Assembly: GCA_023957995.1 (NCBI GenBank)
Contig: JAMLGK010000015.1
Span: 1 to 64,000, forward strand
Reading direction: 5' to 3'
From: Microthrixaceae bacterium
GTDB taxonomy: Bacteria > Actinomycetota > Acidimicrobiia > Acidimicrobiales > Microtrichaceae
DNA length: 64,000 nucleotides
In this document: in pieces, positions 52,838 to 61,587 of the stretch
Layout of the letters: each line of letters opens with the position of its first letter
Numbering within the stretch: the stretch's first letter is position 1
Notes under the pieces: generated by a model
What the model saw: the letters and a program-made list of their open reading frames with translations, nothing else
Database searches by the model: none
Told to the model about the DNA's origin: nothing
Position numbers and translations under genes: made by a program

Positions 52838-55113
52838 GGTCGGCCCTGCGCGAGATGCGCCGCGCTCCACTGCGTGTGGCGGCGAGCACGCTGGCGATCG
52901 CACTGGCGATCGCGGCGATGGGGATCTTCGCCATCCCGTCGATGGCGAGCAACACCCTGCGCGACATCGCAGCTGCCGACCTGGCTGCACACCTCCAACT
53001 GACCACGACCCCCTTCGATGCGACAACCCTGAGAGCCGAGATCGAACAGATGGACGGGGTCGAGGCGGTGGAACTCGGCACCACCGGCACCGTGACCTTC
53101 GGTTCCGGTGGCACCGGAGGCGAGGGAGTGCGGGTCGAGAGCTACCCCGAATCGAGTTCGGTCAACCGGATCAGGCTCGGCGAGGGTCGCATGCCACGCG
53201 ACGCCGGCGAGGTCCTCGTATCACCCGGGGTGGCCCCACTCGGGTCGGTTCTCCGCACCCCGGGTGGGGATCCCGGGGATCTGACGGTGGTCGGACTGGG
53301 CCAGAGCACGCTGAGCGCAGCCGACGAGGTCGTGTTCGCCCGACCAGACACGGCCGCGCTCCTCACCGGCATCGAAGGCTCCAACACGATCTCGCTCCGG
53401 CTGGCGGACCCGACGGCGGAGAACCTGGAGACGACACTCGCTTCGGTACGCGCCGTCCTCGGCTCCCGGAGCGTGGCCCTCACCTCGCTGCCGGTCAGCC
53501 TGCCCGATGGTGCCCATCCGATCGAGGAGGGCATCACCGAGGTGTCGTTCATGATCGGCAGCCTCGGTGTGGTGGCGGGGATCGTGGCCCTCGTGCTCCT
53601 CGCATCCACGGCGAGTGCAATGGTGACCGAACGCACCCGTGATGCCGCGATCATGCGCGCGATCGGCGCCAGGCGACGGGTCGCCCGAAGAGAGCTGCGA
53701 CGGCCGGCCGTGTTCGTGGGTCTTCTGGGCACGGCCATCGGTCTCCCGCTGGGCGTACTCGTGGCGAACGTCGTTGCCGAGATGGTGCTCGAACGCTTCG
53801 CAGGGCTGAACCCCCCGTTCTCGCTCGACCCGGTCGTGCTCGCGGCCAGCGCCGTGTTCGGTGTCCTGGGAGCCAGGATCGTGTCCGCACGGTCGGCCCG
53901 CCGGGTGGCGCGCGTCGAACTCACCACAGCTCTTCGCGACCGGGAACCGATCTCCTTCGGCAACCGATGGAGCGACCGGATGCTGGCGAGGATTCCCACC
54001 GGTGGGGTGTTGTCTCGCATGTCGCTGCGGTCCATGGCCCGGCGGCGCGGCCGTTCGGTGGCACTGACCGCGCAGTTCGGTGCTGCGGTCGGTGCCGCTG
54101 TGTTGGTGGCCTGCCTGGCAGCCTCGATCGCGGACTTCAACGGCGCGGAGCTCGCGTCGTTCCGCTGGGACCACGAGACCACCGCCGCCGACCCGGTCAG
54201 TCCCTTCGGCCTCGACCGACCGGACCGCACCGGCTCGGGGAACGGCGCCGGCACGGGGGCCGAAGCAGCGATCCACACCGAGGGGATGATCGACGACTGG
54301 GAGATCGAGGTCTTCGGCGTGGCTCCCGATACCGCCATGATCGATGCCGACGTGACCTCTGGTTCCTGGCTGTCGCCATCGGGGACACCTTCCCGGAGGC
54401 CGGGTGACGTCCTGCCGGCGGTACTGGCGGAGCGTTTCGCCGACCAGGAGGGCTACGAGGTGGGTGACCAGCTGACGGTCGACCTCGCAGCCGGCCCGAC
54501 GCAGTTCGAGGTCATCGGGTTGCACCCGATCCGCTCGGTGGCCCTGTTCGCGCCCGCGGACGCCCTTTCGGTGGAGCTGGGTACGCCCGGTAGGGGCAAC
54601 ACGCTGTGGAGCACCGGGGGTCCACCGGCACCGGGATCGGTGGGTGCGGCCGTGGTCAACACCACCCGCGACGAGTTGTTCGCCGAGGACGCCGCCGCAC
54701 GCGATGCGATTCTCGGGATATTCGGGGCCATCGGTGTGATCGTCGTTTCCGTATCGCTCATAGGAACGGGGTCGACGGTTGCCATGAACCTCTTCGAGCG
54801 TCGCCGTGAGACCGCCACGCTCCAGGCCAACGGGGCCAGGCGTCGCGACGTGCGTCGGCTTCTGGGGGTCGAGCTTCTCGTCGTCGGCATGACCGGGTGG
54901 ACACTGGGCAGCATGGCGGGCATCGCAGGCGCTCGCGCCATCATGGGATTCTTCGCCGCATCCAATGCGATCGATCTCGGCTTCGAGGTTGCCTGGACCG
55001 CTCTGCCACTGGCAGCTCTGGCTGTGGCGGGTGTGGTCCATCTGTTCGCCGTGACAGCGGCGCGGGGCGCTCAACGCAAACCGCTCGAGTCGACGCTCAG
55101 AGCCGCGACGTGA
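52834..55113 (+). CDS. ABC transporter permease with two FtsX units
   Basis: A 759-aa FtsX/MacB-type permease. A first helix (14-36) is followed by an extracytoplasmic domain (40-225) and three FtsX helices (about 233-256, 289-315, 330-352). A second unit starts at 408-432, has its own outer domain, and ends with helices near 624-650, 670-695 and 718-740. 'ERTRDAAIMRAIGARRRVARREL' and 'ERRRETATLQANGARRRDVRRLL' are the paired coupling loops. Such transporters export peptides, lipids or move lipoproteins. The start overlaps the ATPase gene and its stop overlaps the kinase gene start. Confidence 0.93.
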   Translation: MRSALREMRRAPLRVAASTLAIALAIAAMGIFAIPSMASNTLRDIAAADLAAHLQLTTTPFDATTLRAEIEQMDGVEAVELGTTGTVTFGSGGTGGEGVRVESYPESSSVNRIRLGEGRMPRDAGEVLVSPGVAPLGSVLRTPGGDPGDLTVVGLGQSTLSAADEVVFARPDTAALLTGIEGSNTISLRLADPTAENLETTLASVRAVLGSRSVALTSLPVSLPDGAHPIEEGITEVSFMIGSLGVVAGIVALVLLASTASAMVTERTRDAAIMRAIGARRRVARRELRRPAVFVGLLGTAIGLPLGVLVANVVAEMVLERFAGLNPPFSLDPVVLAASAVFGVLGARIVSARSARRVARVELTTALRDREPISFGNRWSDRMLARIPTGGVLSRMSLRSMARRRGRSVALTAQFGAAVGAAVLVACLAASIADFNGAELASFRWDHETTAADPVSPFGLDRPDRTGSGNGAGTGAEAAIHTEGMIDDWEIEVFGVAPDTAMIDADVTSGSWLSPSGTPSRRPGDVLPAVLAERFADQEGYEVGDQLTVDLAAGPTQFEVIGLHPIRSVALFAPADALSVELGTPGRGNTLWSTGGPPAPGSVGAAVVNTTRDELFAEDAAARDAILGIFGAIGVIVVSVSLIGTGSTVAMNLFERRRETATLQANGARRRDVRRLLGVELLVVGMTGWTLGSMAGIAGARAIMGFFAASNAIDLGFEVAWTALPLAALAVAGVVHLFAVTAARGAQRKPLESTLRAAT

Positions 55114-56426
55114 CCGCGATCTGGAATGCTCTCGGTATGGACGATCGACCCGACGCGAGCCGGTTCGTCCGGGAGGCGACCTGGTTCGCCGGGGAGACCC
55201 GACGGCTCGGACGGGACGCCGTTGCCGGGCTGGTCGATCCACGGACGTGGAGGGCGCTCGGCTGGATGCTCCTGACGCTGACGACGCGGCTGATCCTGCT
55301 CACCGTCACCGTGGCACTGATCGTTCCCTCGCTCGCACTGTGCCTGGTCGGCATCGGGATCCCGCTCACGGTCGAAGCGCACTGGGTCGTCCGGGGCGAG
55401 GTCGGCCTCGAACGCAAGCTGGTGGCGATGGTGGGATCCCCGGTGCCGGGCCGCCCACGCTCGACCGGGTCGTTGCTGAGCCGCTTCTCGAACCGCGACC
55501 GCTGGCGTGAGGTCGTGTTCGCTCTCACCGCCTGGTTGCTCACCGCCATCGGTCTGACCGTTGCCCTCCTCGGGTGGGGAGTGCCGCTGTATCTGTTGTC
55601 GGTACCCCTGTGGGGTTGGGCGGTGGAGTCGCTGTCCTGGCCCGAGTCCATCGCCATGGCGGTGGCGGGTGCGCTGTTGTTGTTGGCAGCACCGGTGCCC
55701 ACCCGGTGGGTCGCCGAGGCACTCGTACGCCACACCGAGGTCAGCGTCGGGCCTGACCGTCTGGCCCAGATGGCCGAGCAGGTCCGTGAGGTGAGCGAGA
55801 ACCGCGCCGAGATACTCGAGGCGGTTCGCTCCGAGCGCAAACGGATTGAACGCAACCTCCACGATGGGGTCCAACAGCGACTGGTCGCCCTGGGGATCGA
55901 CCTCGGGATCGCCCGGACCAAGGTCGACGAGGACCCCGCAGAGGCGATCAGGCTGCTCGACGAGGCCGTATCCAAGACCCAGACCTCGATAGCGGAGCTG
56001 CGAACGATCGGCCGGGGACTCCAACCCGCGGTTCTGGGTGATCGAGGTCTCGACGCAGCTCTGTCGTCGGTGGTCGCGATGTCCGCGGTTCCGGTTCGGC
56101 TGGAGTGCGACCTGGAGATCGAACCTCCGGCTGAGATCGCGGAGACCGCCTACTTCGCGGTCAGCGAGGCGATCACCAACATCATGAAGCACTCGCGGGC
56201 CCGCACCGCCTCGGTGAGCGTGCTGGGCGACCGGACCGCTCTGCGCGTCGAGGTCCACGACGACGGAGAGGGCGGAGCCACCGACTCCCCGACGGGCCAC
56301 GGCCCGGGTGGTCTCAACGGGACCGCCGCCCGGATCCGCGCAACCGGAGGAACCTTCGCCGTCACCTCCCCGCGCGGTGGACCGACGACCGTGACCGCGA
56401 TGCTGCCCTACCCTGTCGAACCGTGA
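55110..56426 (+). CDS. NarL-family sensor histidine kinase
   Basis: A 438-aa membrane sensor. The first half has two pairs of helices (about 48-80 and 137-195) forming a 'putative sensor' domain with no large outer loop, so it senses a signal in or near the membrane. The HisKA_3 motif 'RKRIERNLHDGVQQRLVALG' carries H251, and 'AVSEAITNIMKHSRA' with 'HDDGEGGATDSPTGHGPGGLNG' is the ATPase part. GTG 55110 overlaps the permease stop (GTGA); ATG 55137 is the alternative. Permease, kinase and regulator therefore form one coupled unit. Confidence 0.9.
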   Translation: MTAIWNALGMDDRPDASRFVREATWFAGETRRLGRDAVAGLVDPRTWRALGWMLLTLTTRLILLTVTVALIVPSLALCLVGIGIPLTVEAHWVVRGEVGLERKLVAMVGSPVPGRPRSTGSLLSRFSNRDRWREVVFALTAWLLTAIGLTVALLGWGVPLYLLSVPLWGWAVESLSWPESIAMAVAGALLLLAAPVPTRWVAEALVRHTEVSVGPDRLAQMAEQVREVSENRAEILEAVRSERKRIERNLHDGVQQRLVALGIDLGIARTKVDEDPAEAIRLLDEAVSKTQTSIAELRTIGRGLQPAVLGDRGLDAALSSVVAMSAVPVRLECDLEIEPPAEIAETAYFAVSEAITNIMKHSRARTASVSVLGDRTALRVEVHDDGEGGATDSPTGHGPGGLNGTAARIRATGGTFAVTSPRGGPTTVTAMLPYPVEP

Positions 56427-57100
56427 GCAACGCTGTGGAGTCGCTTCGCGCGGTCGTCGCGGATGACTCGGTGCTGTTGCGCGACGGGCTGGTGCGGTTG
56501 CTGGCCGAGGCCGACATCGAGGTTGCCGAGGCGGTCGGCGACGCTGACGCCCTCATCACGGCGGTCGAGGCACACCTGCCCGACCTGGCGATCGTCGATG
56601 TGCGCATGCCTCCGACCCACACCGACGAGGGGATCCGCGCAGCCGTTGAGTTGCGCAGCCGGTTTCCCGACATGGCGATCGTGGTGCTCTCCCAGTACGT
56701 CGAAGAGCGGTACGCGGCGGAGTTGCTGGCGGGCGACACGGCTGGGATCGGCTACCTCCTCAAGGATCGGGTGGTCGACGTGACCGACTTCCTCGCGACG
56801 GTGAAGCGGGTGGCCGCCGGAGGCAGTGCTGTCGACAGCCAGGTCGTGAGCCAGATCCTGAAGCGCTCGCGGCACCGTGCCGAGCTCGAGTCGCTCACGC
56901 CGCGCGAGAGAGAGGTGCTCGGTTCTCTGGCAGAAGGACTCTCCAACCGCGGAATCGCCGAGCGACTGGTCATCAGCCAGGGAGCGGTCGAGAAGCACAT
57001 ATCCAATGTGTTCACGAAGCTGGGCCTCGACTCCGAGGGCCGCGCACACCGTCGGGTTCTGGCTGTGCTCACCTACCTCGGCCCCGCATCCGGGACCTGA
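56423..57100 (+). CDS. NarL/LuxR-type response regulator
   Basis: A 225-aa response regulator. The receiver domain has the acidic pair in 'AVVADDSVLLRDGLVRLL', phospho-acceptor D59 in 'LAIVDVRMPP' and Lys in 'GIGYLLKDRV'. The LuxR helix-turn-helix is at the end ('ESLTPREREVLGSLAEGLSN', 'GIAERLVISQGAVEKHISNVF'). The GTG start overlaps the kinase stop (GTGA). It likely controls its own operon, which also encodes the ABC transporter; the hairpin at 51982 is a possible target. Confidence 0.95.
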   Translation: MSNAVESLRAVVADDSVLLRDGLVRLLAEADIEVAEAVGDADALITAVEAHLPDLAIVDVRMPPTHTDEGIRAAVELRSRFPDMAIVVLSQYVEERYAAELLAGDTAGIGYLLKDRVVDVTDFLATVKRVAAGGSAVDSQVVSQILKRSRHRAELESLTPREREVLGSLAEGLSNRGIAERLVISQGAVEKHISNVFTKLGLDSEGRAHRRVLAVLTYLGPASGT

Positions 57101-57208
57101 CGGGCACCTCGTTCGGTACCCGCGATGGCCCCGTGGGACGCTGCGGCCGTACCGTTGTCGTCGAGGGGTTGCGACGACGTGCCCCGGGGGAACACGACAG
57201 GAGCCGTG

Positions 57209-58405
57209 ATGGAATCGCTGGAGCTCGACTTCAAGCCCTTCGACGCCGACAACCACTACTACGAGTCACTCGACGCGTTCACACGCCACGTTCCGGCCGA
57301 GATGCAACCGCGGGTGGTCCAGTGGGTGGACATGGGTGGCCGCCAGTACCACCTCGTGGGCGGCCGGATCTCCCACGCGGTGGTCAACCCGACCTGGAAC
57401 CCCGTGGCCATGCCCGGTGCCCTCAACGCCTTCTTCAAGGGCAACCCCGAGGGCAGGAACCCGATGGACATGCTGGCCGAGCGCGAGCCGCTGCCCGATC
57501 ACTACATCGTCAACGAGGCGCGTGGCCGCGTCATCGACTCCCAGGGGTTGCAGGCGGTGTGGATGTTCCCCACCCTCGGGATGCTGTACGAGGAACTGCT
57601 CAAGGACGACGTCGACGCCTGCACCGCCATGATGCTGGGCTTCAACAGATGGCTGGCCGAGGACTGGGGATACGCCTGGCAGGACAAGATCTTCGCCGCG
57701 CCCTACATCTGCCTCGGCGATGTGGATGCCGCCGCAGCCGAGGTCGACCGCGTCATCTCCGAGGGTGCGACCGTGCTGGTGATGCGACCCGCTTCGGTGG
57801 TCACCCCCACGGGGGTTCGCTCACCGTTCGACCAGCACTTCGATCCCGTGTGGTCGAGGATCAACGACGCGGGGATCACGGTGGTGGTCCACGCCGGCGA
57901 CTCCGGCTACTCCACCCACGGCTACGCGGATCGGCCGTTCTCCACCGGCGGTCTCAGCACTGCGGGCTACACCGGTCCGAGCATCGGCAACTTCTCGATC
58001 GAGCGCGCCGCCCAGGACTGGCTGATCCAGGCCGTGTTCCAGAAGATCTTCGACCGGTTCCCGAACCTGCGCTTCGCGTCGGTGGAGAACGGATCGGACT
58101 TCCTCGCTCCGATGTTCCGCAAGATGGACCAGACGGCCAAGAAGAGCTTCGGTTGGTTCGACGACCATCCCGTCGACACCTTCAGGGAGCACGTGTGGAT
58201 GAACCCCTTCTGGGAGGACGACGTCAACGAGGTCGCCGAGTTGATGGGCACGGACCACGTGATCTTCGGTTCGGACTGGCCCCACATCGAAGGCCTCCCC
58301 CAGCCGCTCGACTACCTGGTGGAACTCAAGTCCTTCGACCCGCTGGACCAGCGCAGGATCCTGCTCGACAACGTTGCGTTCCTGAACACCCCCCGGCCCA
58401 CCTGA
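57209..58405 (+). CDS. Amidohydrolase family (amidohydrolase_2) protein
   Basis: A 398-aa metal-dependent hydrolase. 'FKPFDADNHYYESLDAF' has D-x-N-H in place of HxH, 'ITVVVHAGDSGYSTHGYAD' holds the middle His, and 'HVIFGSDWPHIEGLPQP' the late Asp. It belongs to the same variant subgroup as the protein at 33776 but the two differ in much of their sequence. Substrates of this subgroup are unknown. The ATG at 57209 follows AGGAG and beats the in-frame ATG at 57125, which lacks a site. It starts 108 bp after the response regulator. Confidence 0.92.
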   Translation: MESLELDFKPFDADNHYYESLDAFTRHVPAEMQPRVVQWVDMGGRQYHLVGGRISHAVVNPTWNPVAMPGALNAFFKGNPEGRNPMDMLAEREPLPDHYIVNEARGRVIDSQGLQAVWMFPTLGMLYEELLKDDVDACTAMMLGFNRWLAEDWGYAWQDKIFAAPYICLGDVDAAAAEVDRVISEGATVLVMRPASVVTPTGVRSPFDQHFDPVWSRINDAGITVVVHAGDSGYSTHGYADRPFSTGGLSTAGYTGPSIGNFSIERAAQDWLIQAVFQKIFDRFPNLRFASVENGSDFLAPMFRKMDQTAKKSFGWFDDHPVDTFREHVWMNPFWEDDVNEVAELMGTDHVIFGSDWPHIEGLPQPLDYLVELKSFDPLDQRRILLDNVAFLNTPRPT

Positions 58406-58415
58406 GACGGTCGAC

Positions 58416-59393
58416 TCACTCTCCGGGGTAGGCCACTCCGAGATCGCTTCGGATGGCATCGAGGGTCGCGGCGATGTCGACGGACTCCGCGAGCGGCATC
58501 ACCGCGCTCTCGGTGCGGCCCTCGGCGAGGCAGTCCTGTACGTGTTCGATCTCGAAGCGCAGCCCGTCGCCGTTCCAACGGCCGTCGAGGGTCTCTGACC
58601 CCTCCGGGGTGTTCAGGGTGAGCGCCTCCGGACAGTGCATCCGGGCCGGCAGCTCGATCGATCCCTCGGTTCCCGAGATCCGCGCAGTGCACGGCATCGG
58701 CAATCGCAGCGCTGCCTTGATAAGCCCCATCCGGCCGGCGCCGTGGTCGAGCACACCCACGACCAGTTCATCGACGCCGGTCTCACCGATGGACCCGAAC
58801 CCGCTCGACCGCTCCGGCACCCCCAACACCGATGTGCAGAGCTGGACCGGGTAGATGCCGAGGTCGAGCAGCGCTCCACCTCCGAGCTCGGCATTGAAGA
58901 GCCTGTTGGAGGGTTCGACCGGGCGTCGGAACCCGAAGTCGGCCTCCACCATCCGGACCTCCCCGATCCGATCCTGCCCCAGTAGCTCGTACAGCAAGCT
59001 GTAGGCGGGCAGGAACCTGCTCCAGACGGCCTCCATCAGGAACACGCCGTTCGCCCGCGCTGCATCTACCATCCGTCTCGCCTGAGCGGCATTGAGCGCG
59101 ATCGGCTTCTCGACCAGCACGTGCTTGCCCGCGGCCAGGAACCGGAGCGTGTCGGACTCGTGGCGGTTGTGCGGCGTGGCGACGTAGACGATGTCGACAT
59201 CGGCGTCAGCAGCTAGGTGGCCGAAGTCGTCGTAGCGCCTGGCGACCCCGAAGCGATCCGCGTACGCATCCGCGCGCTCGATCGATCGTGAGGCGACGGC
59301 GACGATCCGTCCACCGGGCACCATGGTCATGGCCTCGGCGAAGCGCCCTGCGATCCGGCCCGGCCCGGCAACACCCCAACCGGGTGTGTTCAC
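58416..59393 (-). CDS. Gfo/Idh/MocA family oxidoreductase
   Basis: A 325-aa NAD(P)-dependent dehydrogenase. The N-terminal Rossmann fold has 'WGVAGPGRIAGRFAEAM' with the dinucleotide-binding glycines and 'AGKHVLVEKPIALNAAQAR' with the catalytic Lys of the EKP motif. 'GGGALLDLGIYPVQL' is the C-terminal domain motif. Members act on sugars, inositols or dihydrodiols. The GTG start at 59393 overlaps the stop of the upstream PPOX gene (GTGA), so they are coupled. Confidence 0.94.
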   Translation of the reverse strand: MNTPGWGVAGPGRIAGRFAEAMTMVPGGRIVAVASRSIERADAYADRFGVARRYDDFGHLAADADVDIVYVATPHNRHESDTLRFLAAGKHVLVEKPIALNAAQARRMVDAARANGVFLMEAVWSRFLPAYSLLYELLGQDRIGEVRMVEADFGFRRPVEPSNRLFNAELGGGALLDLGIYPVQLCTSVLGVPERSSGFGSIGETGVDELVVGVLDHGAGRMGLIKAALRLPMPCTARISGTEGSIELPARMHCPEALTLNTPEGSETLDGRWNGDGLRFEIEHVQDCLAEGRTESAVMPLAESVDIAATLDAIRSDLGVAYPGE

Positions 59394-60202
59394 AGCTGAC
59401 CGCCGACCAGACCGGCGACGCCCTCGGGCACCCGCACCTCGCCGTGCAATCGTTCGTCGGACACGACCTCACCGTAGGTGGTCCGCAACGGCAACACACC
59501 CGCCCAGATCGGTAGGTCGTAGTCCTCTTCGTCGTCGATGGGAGGACCTTCGCGCACCTTCGCCGACGCCGTGGCGAGCGGAAGTGCCATCACGGAGGTG
59601 CCACGCACCTCCTTGTCGGTCATCGGGCGCAGATCGCGCGATCGGCCGGGGACCAGCACGTCGACCATCGAGTCGAGCACCGTGCGCCGCTCCGCCAGGT
59701 CGGTGATCGGTCGTGCCTCACCCATCACGACCACGGAGCGGTAGTTGATCGAGTGGTGGAACGCGGACCGGGCGAGCACCAGACCATCCACGTGGGTCAC
59801 GGTGACACACAGCGACACAGCCCCGCCGTCGGTTGTGCCACCGTCGGTTGCGCCACCGTCGGTTGTGCCACCGTCGGGCGTCCCGGCCTCGGTGGACACC
59901 GCCCGGCGGAAGGTGCCGGCCGGCGCCGCACCGTGGAGGACCAGTTCGTCCCCACGGCGGAAGTAGAACATCGGGATCACGAACGGCACCCCGGACCGCA
60001 CCGTGCCCACGTGGGCCACGAAACCCGAATCGAGGATCGCGTTCACCGACGCGGCGTCGTAGCTGGCGCGTTGGGGTGCCCGCCTCACACGGACCTCCTC
60101 CCGGGAGGGCCCCACGGGTTCCCGGCCACTCGAGGTCCGGCTGCCACTGCTCTGGGTAGCACTGCTCCGGGTAGCACTGCGTTGCCCTTCGGATGTCTGC
60201 AT
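59390..60202 (-). CDS. Pyridoxamine-5'-phosphate-oxidase-like (PPOX) flavin-binding protein
   Basis: A 270-aa split-barrel protein of the PPOX/flavin-nucleotide-binding family. 'ILDSGFVAHVGTVRSGVPFVIPMFYFRRGDELVLHG', marked by residues about 56-91, is the barrel core; 'SAFHHSINYRSVVVMGEARPI' and 'LPLRTTYGEVVSDERL' follow. A 17-residue Asp/Gly/Thr-rich insert ('DGGTTDGGATDGGTTDGG') interrupts the barrel and comes from a 15-bp tandem repeat. The N-terminus is Ser/Thr/Arg-rich, also repeated. ATG 60202 is the first plausible start; no good ribosome site exists. FMN, F420 or haem ligands are all possible. Confidence 0.87.
   Translation of the reverse strand: MQTSEGQRSATRSSATQSSGSRTSSGREPVGPSREEVRVRRAPQRASYDAASVNAILDSGFVAHVGTVRSGVPFVIPMFYFRRGDELVLHGAAPAGTFRRAVSTEAGTPDGGTTDGGATDGGTTDGGAVSLCVTVTHVDGLVLARSAFHHSINYRSVVVMGEARPITDLAERRTVLDSMVDVLVPGRSRDLRPMTDKEVRGTSVMALPLATASAKVREGPPIDDEEDYDLPIWAGVLPLRTTYGEVVSDERLHGEVRVPEGVAGLVGGQL
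59825..59877. repeat. 15-bp tandem repeat inside PPOX gene
   Basis: CCGTCGGTTGTGCCA and one-base variants occur at 59825, 59840 and 59855 with a partial fourth copy. It encodes the DGGTT/DGGAT insert in the barrel. Confidence 0.92.
60145..60180. repeat. 15-bp tandem repeat at PPOX N-terminus
   Basis: CACTGCTCTGGGTAG (60145) and CACTGCTCCGGGTAG (60160) are followed by a partial copy. It encodes the Ala-Thr-Arg-Ser-Ser type repeat close to the start. Confidence 0.88.
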
Positions 60203-60306
60203 GGTGCTGAATCCAAACCGACTCCGGCACGCCGGGTCCACCGGGTTTGCCTCAACGGGTCCGCGGCTGGGGCCGCGCGACTGGCCGTGCACGTCCCGAC
60301 GCGTGG

Positions 60307-60320
60307 TAGAACACGTTCTC
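60307..60320. promoter_or_regulatory. KstR-like operator upstream of acyl-CoA dehydrogenase
   Basis: TAGAACACGTTCTC fits TnnAACnnGTTnn(A) except at the final base. It ends 29 bp before the ATG at 60350. The same 14-mer occurs at 62497. Confidence 0.6.
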
Positions 60321-60349
60321 GCGAGCGACCGAGGCCGACCAGGAGCGAC

Positions 60350-61564
60350 ATGGATTTCGACGAGAGTCCCGAGGACGCCGCGTTCCGCGCCGAGGCAGCA
60401 GCGTGGCTCGACGAGGTCCGCCACACGCCCGAGGCGGTCCAGGTCCGCCGGCGCCCCGGCGAGGACGACGCGGCCTTCGCAGAGCGTGCGCGACCTTGGC
60501 AGGCGTTGCTGGCCGAACATCGTTGGGCGGCGATCACCTGGCCCGAGGAGTTCGGAGGGCGTGCGGGAACCGGTTCACAGGCGGCCATCTTCAACGAGGA
60601 GGCCGCCGCCAGATCCCTTCCGACCAGCCCTTTCATCGTGGGTACCGGTATGGCGGGTCCCACGATCATCGCCCACGGAACCGAGGAGCAGAAGGCGCGC
60701 TACCTGCCTCCGATGCTGCGGGGCGAGCAGGTGTGGTGCCAGCTCTTCAGCGAGCCGGGAGCCGGGTCGGACCTCGCAGGCCTCTCCACGCGTGCAGTCC
60801 GCGATGGCGACGAATGGGTGATCGACGGGCAGAAGGTCTGGACCTCCGGCGCCCACTACTCCGACTACGGAATCCTGCTGGCTCGCACCGACCCCGACGT
60901 TCCGAAGCACCGGGGCATCACCTACTTCCTCATCGACATGCACCAGCCGGGCGTGGAGGTGAGGCCGCTTCGCCAGATCACGGGGGCATCGCACTTCAGT
61001 GAGGTGTTCCTCACCGGCGCCCGGGTGCCCCACGATGCGGTACTCGGAGAGGTCGGTGGAGGCTGGGCGGCGGCGATGACGACCCTCGGCAACGAGCGGA
61101 CGTTCATGGGGGGCAACGGCGCAGGCCCCGGCCTGGCCGACCTCTTCGCGCTGGCCCGCAGCACCGGCGCCACGAAGGATCCGATCCTCCGCCAACACCT
61201 CGCCTCGGCCCACATCCGTGCGGAGGTCATGGGCTATCTGGGAATGCAGGTGCGGACCGCGGCGAGCAAGGGCCAACCACCGGGGCCGGGCGCCTCGGTG
61301 CTGAAGGTGATGGCCGCATGGAACTCCAAGTGCAACGCCGAACTGGCGCTCGCGATGCAAGGTCCAGCGGGCATGCTCGCCGATGCGAGCGCGCCCGAGG
61401 ACGGACGCTGGCAGCAGAACTTCCTGTTCGTGCCCTCGCTGCGCATCGCAGGCGGCAGCGACGAGATCCAACGGAACATCGTGGGCGAACGGGTGCTCGG
61501 CCTGCCGCCCGAACCCCGAACCGACAAGTCGGTCCCGTTCCGCGACGTACCAACCGCTACCTGA
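60350..61564 (+). CDS. Acyl-CoA dehydrogenase (FadE family)
   Basis: A 404-aa FAD enzyme that introduces the alpha-beta double bond of an acyl-CoA. 'ITWPEEFGGRAGTGSQAAIFNEEAA' (positions about 63-87), 'QLFSEPGAGSDLAGLSTRA', 'DGQKVWTSGAHYSDYGILLAR' and the C-terminal 'LRIAGGSDEIQRNIVGERVLGLP' are the standard FAD- and substrate-binding landmarks. It resembles the FadE proteins that work on sterol side chains as heteromers, but this is not decisive. The ATG at 60350 follows AGGAG. A KstR-like box precedes it. Confidence 0.95.
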   Translation: MDFDESPEDAAFRAEAAAWLDEVRHTPEAVQVRRRPGEDDAAFAERARPWQALLAEHRWAAITWPEEFGGRAGTGSQAAIFNEEAAARSLPTSPFIVGTGMAGPTIIAHGTEEQKARYLPPMLRGEQVWCQLFSEPGAGSDLAGLSTRAVRDGDEWVIDGQKVWTSGAHYSDYGILLARTDPDVPKHRGITYFLIDMHQPGVEVRPLRQITGASHFSEVFLTGARVPHDAVLGEVGGGWAAAMTTLGNERTFMGGNGAGPGLADLFALARSTGATKDPILRQHLASAHIRAEVMGYLGMQVRTAASKGQPPGPGASVLKVMAAWNSKCNAELALAMQGPAGMLADASAPEDGRWQQNFLFVPSLRIAGGSDEIQRNIVGERVLGLPPEPRTDKSVPFRDVPTAT

Positions 61565-61587
61565 GGCGGCTACGGACCGATCCGCGC

